From Hofstenia miamia (taxonomy: Eukaryota; Xenacoelomorpha; Acoela): 64,000 nt of DNA. Position 1 is the stretch's first letter. Each line of letters starts with the position of its first letter. A model generated the notes under the pieces. The model was not told where the DNA came from and did not search any database. It was given only the letters and a program-made list of their open reading frames with translations. Positions 22,043-32,565 of the stretch are shown one piece after another. The stretch spans positions 1,510,856-1,574,855 of the forward strand of contig SCFE01000084.1 in the NCBI GenBank assembly GCA_004352715.1, given 5' to 3'. Both the position numbers and the translations under genes were made by a program.

Positions 22043-23713
22043 AGACTATATAAATCTTAAAGGAGTGGTTAGGAATGTCCCCATTGCCATACACTACATC
22101 AAGTTCTATCATGACATATTTATTGTGGACATGCAGGATCAGCCTCTCCCATACAAGATGATTGTAGGAAGAGATTTCCTTAAACAAAATAACTGCATTA
22201 TAGATTACTCTTCCAAAACTCTCACCATCCAAGAAAACATAATATCTGGATCTCCTTACAAACATCAGATGCAAATACAGTCAAATTTACATTAACAGAG
22301 AACCTTAGAGTTGAACCTTACCACTGGAAGCTAACAATACTAAAAACAGATGTGTCAATAAATGGAGACTACATTATCTCAACTCAATATTTAATCAACC
22401 CTAGGAAAGTCATTTTATTAAATAACATTTGCACAGTCAAAAACTGTCAAGGAGTGACAGCTGTTATCAACAAGAGCAACAAGTTCATTAACTTTAAACA
22501 GAATCAACTAACAATCATTACAATTCCTATTGAGAAATCCATTACAAAAACACATGATCTTCTTATGTGCAACATAAAGGAGGCTACCAAGGAACATAAA
22601 GAAGCTCCTACAATATAAATAGAAAGTCACCCACCTCTAACTCTCACTCGAACAGACATGGTCAAAGCAGTGCTACAGAAGAACACAGGAATATTTAACC
22701 ATGGTGAAATCAGTTTAGGAAAAGCTATAGGTGTTGAACCTGAAATAAATACTATCTTAGACAAACCTATTCATCAACAATGTCACAGAGTGCTCATCAC
22801 CTGAAGGATGAATACACACACACCATCACAAAGCTCTTAAACTACAGCATCATTAGAAAAAGCAAATGTCTGTATGCCTCACCAACTGTGTTCATCAAGC
22901 AAGGTGACAAACAACATCTATGCATAGACTTCCATATGCTAAGTGAAGTTACCATAAAAAACGCATATCCCCTTCATCTCATCAATAAAATTCTTTTTAA
23001 TGTGGCACAGTACAAAATCTTCCTACAATCAACTTATGCAAAGCCTATTGGCAAGTCCCAATGAAAGCATCTGACATAGAGAAAACAGCTTTTATGACAC
23101 TATATGGCCTATTTGAGTGGTCATCAATGGCATTTGGACTCTGCAATGCTCCAGCAACTTTCCAGCAGTATGTCATGATAGTACTCTTAAATGAAAAACC
23201 TACACTGGAAGACAGCATCAAGCCTATATTGACGACATCCTGATATCCTTATTAACTGTCAATGACCACTGCATCAAATTAAACAAAATCCTAAAACTGC
23301 TTAATAATGTAGGCTTGCAAATGCTCATTCACTGTGAAAAGAGTTGTATTCTTGGTAGAATAATCCAAGCAGGCAACATAAACATTAAAGACAATGCCAA
23401 AATGCTGATAGAAGAAATTCAGCCTCCCAGAAAAAAGAAAGATCTACAAAAAATTCTTGGCTTTGTCAACTATTATCATATGGTTGTGCTCAATCTGGCT
23501 GAGAAAACACATAACATGTCAAATCAACTGAAAGGCAAACAGGACTTTGAATGGAACTGGCAAACACAGGAAGAGCTAGACCAACTGAAAACATTCAGGA
23601 AAAACATCCCTGCTCTAAACAGACTAAAATCAAAAGACACATTCATCCTAGACACTGACACAAATACAGTTGCTATTGGAGCAACTCTCAGTCAAATACA
23701 CTCACCACTTGTG
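22043..23713 (+). pseudogene. Ty3/Gypsy protease-RT half
   Basis: Plus-strand blocks run in pol order. First is a protease-to-linker region with IVGRDFLKQNNCIIDYSSKTL. Then come palm/finger motifs of reverse transcriptase: LCIDFHMLSEVTIKNAYPLH near 22925, and KTAFMTLYGLFEWSSMAFGL with CNAPATFQQ near 23080. A degraded YIDDILIS site lies near 23225, then FVNYYHMVVLNLAEKTHNMS, then the start of RNase H (FILDTDTNTVAIGATLSQ) ending at about 23713. Stops and shifts break it at 22295, 22618, 22800, 23060 and 23243. gag and 5' LTR are not seen. The break at RNase H is complementary to the minus-strand half at 18324. Confidence 0.8.
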
Positions 23714-23719
23714 AGTTTC

Positions 23720-25398
23720 TAATGTGTGATGATGTTAACAAGGTGAAGCTTTAGAAGATTTTAATTTCTTCAGGCCTCTATCAATTGAACAGAAAAGCCA
23801 CCCTAGGATAAAGATGCCTTGATGTCATCTATGCTAGTAACCAATAATACTTTGATGAAGTTCATAATTTTCAGCCTAGAATGTTTTCAGACCATTTAGG
23901 TATTAATTGTTCTTGGTTTTCAGTAAAGAGACAACTGTGTAAAATACGTTTTCATGTCCAAAGACATAAAAAGAAGCAAATGGTCTCCAAACAGCTTGAT
24001 AGTCACCTTTGGATTTATGTATTGCCAACAGAACAGAGTGCTGATGCAACTGCTGCTGAACTTACTCATTGCCTACAACAGATTTTCACAAGTTCTTGCT
24101 GAACCAGTTCTACATTTCTTTAATCTCTCTCTTGAGAGTGCCATCTTTCCTGAATGCTGGAAATTTTCATAGATAACTCCAATCCTAAAGCTGACATGCC
24201 CAAGCAAACCTAGCATTACTGTCCAGTTGCAGTCACTAATGTTATTGTCAGATTCTTTGAAAGGAGAATCATTTATTTTTTTGTCTTAAAAACCTATGAA
24301 TGCTCCTTTAAATCCAACAAGCTTGGTTTCTGGCAGTTGGGCTCAAATATGTGTGCAGGAATCAAAATCCTGAATGATGTGTACAATTACTTAATGTATT
24401 ATCTATACATTCACCTGGTGGAATTGGACATAACAAAAGCCTTTGATACAATCTCTCATGCTTATATCATCAAAGGAATATTATGTCTCAAAGTAATAAA
24501 TCCTTTTATTGTCAATTAGGTAGAAAGTTTTCTTACTTCATGAAAACATTGCACAGACTTCCATGACAAGGATTCTGGATACTTCATAACCAACCAGGGA
24601 TTCCCAAGAAAGTGTTGGTAGCCCAAGGTACTATTGGGCAGTGACAAATGACATATATATCTGGGGTGACCCAGCTAATCTTGTCTTTGCAGATGACAAC
24701 AATCCTATAATTCTGGGTAACTTAGCTCATCCTAATGTCTCAGAGCAAATTGTTGCAGACTTTTAACTACAATTCAAGCAGTGCAACATATGCCTATACA
24801 ATACCAAGTGACATGAACTTGTTATCAAGCATTCATCACATCAAGCAAGTATCCCTAATATCACAACATAAAGAGAGAGTCAGAGAGAGATGAATATACT
24901 CTGCATCACTTTTGATGACAAACTATTGTTTGTAGGTCATATCAATCAAATCATAAAATGTGCAAATAGTGAAATCTATATGCTACTATGATTTGCAGGT
25001 TGAATTACTCATCATATGAAATCAGCAGACTCTGCAATTCACTTGTGAAATCCAAAATCCTGTATCTGCTAAAAAGATTGACAATGTTCAGAGGAAAGCT
25101 GTTAGACTTGGTGTAATATATGAATTTACACTGATTGCACTTGAAATTGAAAGATCATATAAGAAACTATATGACAAGATAATAGATTCTGGACAGCTCA
25201 ATCCCCTCTCCTACATTCCAGATAGAACAGAATATTCAAGTGAAAGACTTTGAATTTGCTGCCCTAGTGTGTCCAAAGTAAAGAGCAGCAAGCAACTAAA
25301 TATTTTTCCTAATTGACTCCTATCTTTTATCATAGATAATGAATGTGTATTCATTATAATTAAAAGTAAATAAATAAATAAATAAATAAATAATAAAT
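23720..25398 (+). pseudogene. Decayed LINE (EN end, RT) with (AAAT)n tail
   Basis: A degraded APE-type endonuclease end (RMFSDHLGINCSW near 23880) is followed by RT pieces. These are KTYECSFKSNKLGFWQLGS, LVELDITKAFDTISHAY near 24420 (motif A) and FADDNNPIILG near 24690 (motif C, YADD-like). A C-terminal region has LVKSKILYLLK and NVQRKAVRLGV. Stops are frequent. It ends at an A-rich AAAT repeat (25363-25398), a usual LINE 3' tail. Subfamily not resolved (Jockey/CR1-like). Confidence 0.65.
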
Positions 25399-25399
25399 G

Positions 25400-27780
25400 A
25401 CAATTATAAATGTGGAAAGAAATCATGTGGTGATACATATTTCAGACAATTTCTAATCTGCAATCTCTGTCAATATTGATTGAGAAAGCTTGCCAAGTAA
25501 TCTACTTTAGATCAATCAACTTACTGTGTGTTTAACAATCTGGTTGTGTCACAGGTCATTCTAATGTAAAAATACTGTTCAGAATAAAACAAGAATTTCT
25601 GAGACATAGAAGCAAAAAACTAGCAACTCTTCTTGTTAGTCTCAATCAAAGTACAGCCTCTGACACTATTGTCAATCTGGAATGCTCTTAACAACTCTTC
25701 CTCCAACAATATTCTGAGCTTTTTGAACTTGTGGAACAAATGTAATGTACTACTGTCAGAAAACTGTTATAATCTACAGCTGTGAAGGAATTAAAAGTAG
25801 ACAAATATTTTGTAATGAAAAGCCAGGTTGTTTGCTCAAAATTTAGAGAATCAAAATGGATTAAAATCGCTCAACCTGCAACAAACTGATTACAGTGGCT
25901 TGTTTTGGGAGGGGGGAGTAAAACCAAAATTTTGAAAATCAGTTTGTCTTTTGTGTGGAAATTTGCTATATGGAAAATTTCAGGAAAATCAGAAAGCATT
26001 TAGAGGTTGGCCAGATCTGAATTTCCACATATTGAAAACATTCTAATTTAAGAAAATTTTTCTTATTTTCATATTTTTTGCTATTTTGTCATTATTTTCT
26101 CTTTCTTATCAGATTTATACTGATTTAAAATCTTATTAAGAAGATTTCTTAAAGTCCCAAAATTATCCATTTGTTTTTAAAGGTGGTGCAGCACTGGATA
26201 ATAAAATTTAATTTGCATTGGTAAGTACTGTATCTCACATTCTACAACAGTGCATTCTTGCCTGTGATTAGAAGGATTTGCTTGGTGCTTGCTTCTCTGA
26301 ATGTGCTGTGATGGCAAGCTCAAATTAAGAGATGTATGAATACCATATATTAGGAAATGTCAGTGAAATGTGCTGTAATCAATTACCAACTTAAAAATAT
26401 TATCAAGATTCTTTTATTCTGTAAAACAAATTTAACAAATGAATATAGTTTCAAAAGTCCTTCACTGTCAGTTCTTTGCAACCAGCTAGTTACCAACATT
26501 CCCACTGTGAGTATTAATTGAATAGTTAAACAACTTCAAAATAAACATCAGAAATAACAAAATATCATGTAACCATATAAAACCCATTCTTAAAGCACAA
26601 ATTGTAAATATAATGTGTAAGCATTTTTAGATTAGGCAAAACAATGTCTTGGTATCTCCAGCTGTAAATGTGTCAACTTTTCAAATTGCAATTGTGCAAA
26701 TGATAAGCAAGTGCCACAATTAGACAGCCATGTTTGTCAGATCAAAGAGGTCCTTGAAAATTGTTCATAGGCTTCATTGAAATATGTAGAACAGGTGAAT
26801 TAATAGAACAGTCAATAGAAAATGATACTTGCATTCTTTACCTCAACTAAAGATATCAAGCATCACATAAATTGTCCTAGCAAATGTGGAATCTGATAAA
26901 GACAGTTCTACTAATGAAACAAACACAGATGATAAAATGTATCAACCACTTCAAACTTTTATGAAGAGAATTTGCATACAAAGAGAGCAGATACACCATG
27001 AACATCTGAAATTTCAAATAAATAGAAGAAGGTAGCTAGATAGATTAATCTGCTGTATTTTGTTGCACTTTTGATAGATAGAACATGGAGCTGCACTTTT
27101 TTCAACCAATTTATGTGAAGATGTTATCATTGATAGCTAAAAACTGTAACTAGTGGTTATATCAAATTATTTTATGCATGATTTTTATTACCTTTTTTAA
27201 TACACATTTAAATTATTTTAATAAGTTTCCCTGCTGCAGATACAAAGTTTGTCATGAAAGGTTGCAGCAACAAAAAGATCACTTACCTGATCAGAGCAAA
27301 ATTATAGTTAACTGGTCTGGATTTTTGATGGGATGTGTCTCTTCTAAATGAAATGGAAAGCCCCAAATTTTTCAAGAAAAAAGTAACTGAAAAACATAGC
27401 AGTGTGTAAATGAAAGCAGGCAGGGAGCATATCAGGCATGTCAGTTTGGCAGCAGGTAGTTCTCAAGGAATCTTATGCTGAATTATTAAGTTCACAGGGG
27501 ATGACATGATTGTCTTAGAATCATTAATTGTAATCAGGTGTGATGGTGCTAACATTAATACTGAAAAAAGGGAGGCTTAATAGAACTAATGGAAGAACTT
27601 TTGTAAAGGCCATTTCACTGGTTCATTTGTATGTTGCATGGAAATGAGCTGCAATTGTGCCACCTATTTTTAATCTGGATGGAAAAACTTCAGGATCTCA
27701 TTGCTTCACAAGCCCATTGGTAACTTCTTCAAAACTGTGAAATGAAACCCATACAAAAGTTTGATCTGTGATAATCAATG
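25400..27780. other. Non-coding, one dispersed repeat
   Basis: No gene seen. 25916-26110 is a repeat found again, inverted, at 38215-38410. Confidence 0.55.
25916..26110 (+). repeat. Dispersed ~200-bp repeat, copy 1
   Basis: The core aatttcaggaaaatcagaaa and gcatttagaggtt recur on the opposite strand at 38215-38410. Unknown family. Confidence 0.65.
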
Positions 27781-27799
27781 AAATACCAGTAAATGTTTA

Positions 27800-28235
27800 T
27801 TTTAATTTATTGTTAATTCAGTTTTTAAATATACTTGCTATATGTCATCTCATGATTATGTTAGGAGGTATTGAAAATTTACATGGTAGCAGAGAGATGT
27901 CCATCTACAATAACCCATCTGTATTTGATCCTGATAGCAGTATGACATATACTCAATAGAAGAGGGATCTTTTGTTTGGAACATTGTTACTGAATTTCTG
28001 AAGGACAAATGTGCTGTTGTGTTTATGTTAGGATTGAAGAACTCTGCCAAGAATTTGTGTCTACAATTAGCACTGCAGAACTCACTCATGATTCAAGCTT
28101 ATATTGACTCTTGAGAAAATTGGATGCAACATTCAAGCCTTTAGAAAAATTAAAACCTTACCAGGTATTTTTGGATTTCAAGCATTGTTTGAGGGAGACC
28201 ACACAGAAGGTAAAAGATTTTATTATTATGTGTGC
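27800..28235 (+). pseudogene. Copia-like element: LTR end, PBS and gag, 5' part
   Basis: A string ending ttgaaaatttaca is followed at 27884 by tggtagcagag, close to the initiator-Met tRNA primer site used by Copia-type elements. From about 27960 a broken plus-strand frame resembles Copia gag: CAVVFMLGLKNSAKNLCLQL, then LEKLDATFKPLEKL (one stop) and YQVFLDFKHCLRETTQKVKDF. It stops where the LINE begins (~28235) and continues at ~32566. The LINE therefore inserted into gag. Confidence 0.55.
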
Positions 28236-29306
28236 TCTGTCGAGAACGGTCGGATATCAAGTTCGCTCTCAAAAGCGGTGCAAGATGATTTGTTCAGCGG
28301 CGTGACGTCCCTGGATGCGGCAATCACTTTGATTGAACATAAAAAGAAGACGCCGCTCCACCAAATGTTCGCTAAGCTGAACAAAGAACATGCAGCTGAA
28401 GCACTTCTTTTTCTTTTTAAGAATTCTCTCCTTTCAGTATCTGATGTCTCTACTCAATCTCTGCCTGAAGTTCAAACACAAGCAAAGACACCCGAAAACT
28501 CAACACCAACTACTACTACTACAGAATCCGTCCTTTCAAAATCGTCACCACTCATTTATCACTCATTCCCAAGGATGCAACCAACAGCCAAGAAACAACC
28601 GTCAAAATTGAAATCACGTGTAAAAGAGGTAAAACCCGGAAGTACAACCCTCATCATTGGAAGCAGCATTTTGAAATACGCACGTTCGCATCGTCTTCTT
28701 CACAATCAATTGACAACAATACACTCTTACCCAGGAAGCAACACCACTGAACTCACACGAAAAGTATCGCTTTACCCAAAAACACACGTCAATACTGTCA
28801 TCTTAAACATTGGCTTGATCGACGCTTTGAATGGCAACATCTCGAATTTCAAGTCAAATCTGCAAAACCTATTATCTGAAGTCCGTAGAAAATTCACTCC
28901 TAGTCGAATCTTTTTCTTTGAAATCACCCCTGTCTGTGCTGATGAAAACCTCTCCAAGAACTTTGACATCAAAGAATGCAATCGTATCATGCACAATCTA
29001 TCTAACAGCAGCTACACTGTCATTCCAGTCTTCGAAAAGTTTCTACTCTCTCCACGCATTATTGATCCCTCTCTTCTTGCTCGCGATGGTATCCACCTCT
29101 CCTACAAAGGTCTTTCACATTTCATTGGTAACTTAAGGAACTTCTTCTCTAATTCACCGAAAACATTTCGCCTGTCAACACCTCGTTCATCATTTCGTAA
29201 TCAGAATATATCATATGCAAGTGTTGCATCAAATCACTTACATACCCGCTATCACCTTCTACCTACGCCACAACGCCATATCGCTCAATCTAACTCTCTC
29301 ATCTAA
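28236..29306 (+). CDS. LINE ORF1 with SGNH/GDSL esterase domain
   Basis: The open frame ends TAA at 29306. It reads open from 28104, but the first part is host Copia gag; the first in-frame ATG within the LINE is at 28365. A Ser/Thr/Gln-rich linker leads to an SGNH hydrolase fold. Block I is LIIGSSIL with the nucleophile candidate Ser at 28662-28667. Block III is degenerate, NIGLIDALN in place of GxND. Block V is DGIHLS, with Asp at 29085 and His at 29094. CR1-type LINEs are known to carry such an esterase in ORF1, with an unproven role perhaps in lipid contact. No PHD or zinc finger is seen upstream, consistent with 5' truncation. The stop lies five bases before the ORF2 ATG, in another frame, so ORF2 may be read by reinitiation. 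Confidence 0.8.
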   Translation, partial: SVENGRISSSLSKAVQDDLFSGVTSLDAAITLIEHKKKTPLHQMFAKLNKEHAAEALLFLFKNSLLSVSDVSTQSLPEVQTQAKTPENSTPTTTTTESVLSKSSPLIYHSFPRMQPTAKKQPSKLKSRVKEVKPGSTTLIIGSSILKYARSHRLLHNQLTTIHSYPGSNTTELTRKVSLYPKTHVNTVILNIGLIDALNGNISNFKSNLQNLLSEVRRKFTPSRIFFFEITPVCADENLSKNFDIKECNRIMHNLSNSSYTVIPVFEKFLLSPRIIDPSLLARDGIHLSYKGLSHFIGNLRNFFSNSPKTFRLSTPRSSFRNQNISYASVASNHLHTRYHLLPTPQRHIAQSNSLI

Positions 29307-29311
29307 GATCA

Positions 29312-32300
29312 ATGAGCTTATTCAGGTGCAGTTTTTATTATATTATAATTATTGTTACTATATTAATTAAAGGGCAGTTTGCTATACCCCTACATGAATC
29401 CCTTAAAAAATTCAGCTATCATCCTTCGAAAATTACAAAGGTACATTCAAATTATTATGCTATGAAATTCTATAATTTATTAAGTAATCATTTAAAATTG
29501 TTCTTAAAATTTCGACTAATTATTTCTGGAGACATTGAAAGTAACCCAGGGCCAACAATTTCCGAAAATAAAATACAAGATGTATTAAATAATTTTAGGA
29601 AAAATTTTAAAATTATTTACCTAAATTGTAGAAGTCTTAGTGCAAATCGCAATGAATTTATTCAAATGGTCAGCAAAATTGGAAATAGCGCTATATATGT
29701 ATTTACTGAAACTTGGTTAAAAGATTGTGAAAATTTACCATTCTTATATAATCCAGACTGTAATACTTATGATATTCATTTCAAAAATCGATCTGAACGT
29801 GGTGGGGGATTAATGATACTTGTTCCAAAATCCTTAAAATCAAAACGTAGAAATGATTTAGAAATTAAACATGAGATTTTCGAAAGTATGTGGATTGAAC
29901 TAAAATCTTTTTCAAATTCTTACAACAGCGAACTCATAAACATTTGCTACAATCCAAATAAAAATTATATTTCTGAATTTTGTAACCACAAAATTGAAGA
30001 AATAGAATATGCAATTCTTGAAAATAAGTTTATTAGTGTCCTTGGAGACTTTAATTCTAATTATTTAAATTCTGTTGAATCAAAGAAAATTGATCATATT
30101 TGTGATATTTTTGCTTTTCAAACTATTAATAAAACCAACCCAACTAGATTTTCTAATTTAATTGACTATTTTCTATCCGATAGTTGTAATAAATATAAAA
30201 CATATATGTTTGAATCATTTAGTGATCACAATCTTTGCGTTTATGTTAGTAACCATAAGTTCAGGACAAAAAATAGGAAAGTTATTTATTCTAGGGATTT
30301 TAGCAACTTTAATGAGCAAAAATTTATACACCTCTTGAAGAACATATCCTTTGATATAACCTACACTTTTAATGATGCCGATAGTATGTTAAAATTCATC
30401 ACTTGTGAAATCACCAAAGCGTTAAACAAAGTAGCACCGCTGCGAACAAAGTTAATTAGCACTAAATTAAGGCCAGTGATTAACGAACCCCGTGATTCCG
30501 ACTTGATTAAGGACCTGGTAATTAAGAAAAATAAACTTTTTGAACTTGCGAAATCGGATCCCATCAATCTTAATTGGACTAATTATGAACACGCTAAGCA
30601 ATTAATCAAAAAGAGCCGCAAATTTAATTATGAATGTAAGTTAAAGGATTATTTCAAACGCCTAAAGAAATCTAACCCAAAATGGAATTTTCTTAATAAA
30701 AGCATTGGTAAAACTAAGGGGCTAAACATAAGCATTGAAGGAATCAAACATGATAATAAGATGTACAAGAATAAGAAGGATATCGCAAACATTTTAAACA
30801 GAAATTTTGAAAATATGGGGAAATTCAATTTTAAATTCAGAAAAATTGAAAATAATTCACCCGAACAACCTGATATACGCAAGGAACGGTTTCATTTCAA
30901 CTTAATTTCCTACTATGAGCTTAGAAATGTAGTAAATAAGCTAGATAATAATAAATCATGTGGATCCAGTAACCTGCCGTATTGGATAATTAAGAAATAT
31001 TTTTATATTTTTGGTGAATACCTGCTTGTAGCATTTAATCAAAGTATTAAAAATAATGACTTTCCTACCCTTTTAAAGCAAACTGATATTTCACCGTTAT
31101 ATAAAAAAGGAGACCCGCTAGACCCCATGAACTACAGGCCAATTAGTATAACACATGCCTACTCAAAAATATTTGAAAAACTACTAGCCGCACAAATGTA
31201 CAAATTTATCAATGACAATCAAATTTTATCAAGTAATCAATTTGGATTTCGACCTAAATTCAGCACATCTGATGCGATTTTATCAATCACAGAAAAAATT
31301 AAACAAAATTTAAATCAAAATTTGTTTACAGCGGTTGCTTTACTTGATTTAAGCAAAGCATTTAATTCAATGAATTTCGATATTTTAGAAGAAAAATTAA
31401 GGCTAGAAGGTTTTAGTGTCAATGCAATAAATTTCATTATGAGTTTTTTAGAGAATCGCAGACAAAGAGTAAAAATTGATCACATTTTCTCAGACTATAC
31501 TACTACAAATCTAGGCGTACCACAAGGAACTGTATTAGGACCCATTCTTTTCGCACTTTATGTCAATGACATTTCAAAATCCTTGACAAATGGAACTATT
31601 TACCAATATGCAGACGATACTTGTATATTACGGACAGCAAAAAATCCCTTTGAGGCAACCAAAAATTTGACAAAAGATATTGAAAATCTCGTAACATATT
31701 TCAATCATAATAAACTAAAAATCAATTCTGACAAAACTCAATTTATCATCTTTTCATCTAAACAACAACAAAAGCTTACTGAAAATTTTAAAATTAATGT
31801 TTGTGATAACGAAATTAGTCAAAGTAAATGTGTAAACTATCTAGGTGTATTATTAGACAATGACTTAAATTTCGATAATTTCTTCTCCCAAAAATTAAAA
31901 AAGATGGCATGTGGAATAAAATATTTGTACCATTTGCGCCATGTAGGAAAATCATCGCATGTAGAACTAATTCATTCATTTGTCTTAAGTCAATTTAATT
32001 ACTGTGCATTTCTTTTTCAAAATCTCACATCGCAAAAACGTTCATCATTAGCAAAAATGTTTAACTGGGCATTTAGAACACTTAATTATATTGAAAAACA
32101 TGAATCCATAACGCAATTAAGATCATCATATAACATTTTGGCCCCGAATTACTTTATTCAGTATCAATCTTTATGTATGATTCACAAATTTATTCATGAA
32201 TTAAGTTCATTAAGTTTTCTTAATAATTACATCAAAATCAATAAAAGAAATAAAACACTTTTTAGCATCAATAATCGTCAAGATTCATTTTCTTTTAAAT

Positions 32301-32452
32301 GTTCAATCTCTTGGAATGATTTAAGTATTGATATAAAATGTGAGAAAAACTATAAACACTTCAAGAAAAAAATAAAAAAACAATTTCTATTAAGTCGGCA
32401 AACATTATTGGGCATAGATAATAAACTCAACGCATGGTCAAATTACTTTTAA
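29312..32452 (+). CDS. LINE ORF2: 2A peptide, APE endonuclease, reverse transcriptase
   Basis: 1046 uninterrupted residues. A hydrophobic stretch (residues 8-19, YYIIIIVTILI) may act as a signal or membrane segment. Residues 73-81 read GDIESNPGP, the ribosome-skipping 2A consensus, which would separate the first 80 residues from the enzyme. The APE endonuclease follows: LNCRSLS near 105, ETW at 133-135, GDFN at 245-248, SDH at 304-306. Reverse transcriptase motifs are NYRPIS, QFGFRPKFST, ALLDLSKAF, GVPQGTVLGP and YADD at 766-769. A long C-terminal region follows. Motifs look intact, so the protein could be active. Placement with CR1 rests on the EN-RT layout and the esterase ORF1. Codon use is AT-rich like the host, unlike ORF1. 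Confidence 0.92.
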   Translation: MSLFRCSFYYIIIIVTILIKGQFAIPLHESLKKFSYHPSKITKVHSNYYAMKFYNLLSNHLKLFLKFRLIISGDIESNPGPTISENKIQDVLNNFRKNFKIIYLNCRSLSANRNEFIQMVSKIGNSAIYVFTETWLKDCENLPFLYNPDCNTYDIHFKNRSERGGGLMILVPKSLKSKRRNDLEIKHEIFESMWIELKSFSNSYNSELINICYNPNKNYISEFCNHKIEEIEYAILENKFISVLGDFNSNYLNSVESKKIDHICDIFAFQTINKTNPTRFSNLIDYFLSDSCNKYKTYMFESFSDHNLCVYVSNHKFRTKNRKVIYSRDFSNFNEQKFIHLLKNISFDITYTFNDADSMLKFITCEITKALNKVAPLRTKLISTKLRPVINEPRDSDLIKDLVIKKNKLFELAKSDPINLNWTNYEHAKQLIKKSRKFNYECKLKDYFKRLKKSNPKWNFLNKSIGKTKGLNISIEGIKHDNKMYKNKKDIANILNRNFENMGKFNFKFRKIENNSPEQPDIRKERFHFNLISYYELRNVVNKLDNNKSCGSSNLPYWIIKKYFYIFGEYLLVAFNQSIKNNDFPTLLKQTDISPLYKKGDPLDPMNYRPISITHAYSKIFEKLLAAQMYKFINDNQILSSNQFGFRPKFSTSDAILSITEKIKQNLNQNLFTAVALLDLSKAFNSMNFDILEEKLRLEGFSVNAINFIMSFLENRRQRVKIDHIFSDYTTTNLGVPQGTVLGPILFALYVNDISKSLTNGTIYQYADDTCILRTAKNPFEATKNLTKDIENLVTYFNHNKLKINSDKTQFIIFSSKQQQKLTENFKINVCDNEISQSKCVNYLGVLLDNDLNFDNFFSQKLKKMACGIKYLYHLRHVGKSSHVELIHSFVLSQFNYCAFLFQNLTSQKRSSLAKMFNWAFRTLNYIEKHESITQLRSSYNILAPNYFIQYQSLCMIHKFIHELSSLSFLNNYIKINKRNKTLFSINNRQDSFSFKCSISWNDLSIDIKCEKNYKHFKKKIKKQFLLSRQTLLGIDNKLNAWSNYF
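29499..29554 (+). other. 2A ribosome-skipping motif in ORF2
   Basis: Encodes ...LIISGDIESNPGP. The skipping point would be between Gly80 and Pro81 (codon 29552). 2A motifs near the N terminus of EN-RT proteins are known in trypanosome L1Tc and in some animal CR1-like elements. Confidence 0.85.
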
Positions 32453-32565
32453 AACTGCCCTTTAATTAATATTGCATATTTAATTAGTTTTGTAAATATT
32501 TTTGTCATGTGTTAGTTTATAGTTTTTACATACATTTAAGCAATAAATTTGATTTGACTCTTAAT

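Larger units (their letters stand above)
28236..32565 (+). mobile_element. CR1-like LINE, esterase ORF1 plus 2A-EN-RT ORF2
   Basis: About 4.3 kb with two consecutive open ORFs, a 3' UTR and an aataaa near 32540. A rise in CpG and G+C at about 28236 marks the left edge. gag of a Copia-like element lies on both sides, so boundaries are inferred from where that gag stops and resumes. No target duplication was recognised. The 5' end is probably truncated, because ORF1 lacks a convincing N terminus. Confidence 0.85.
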
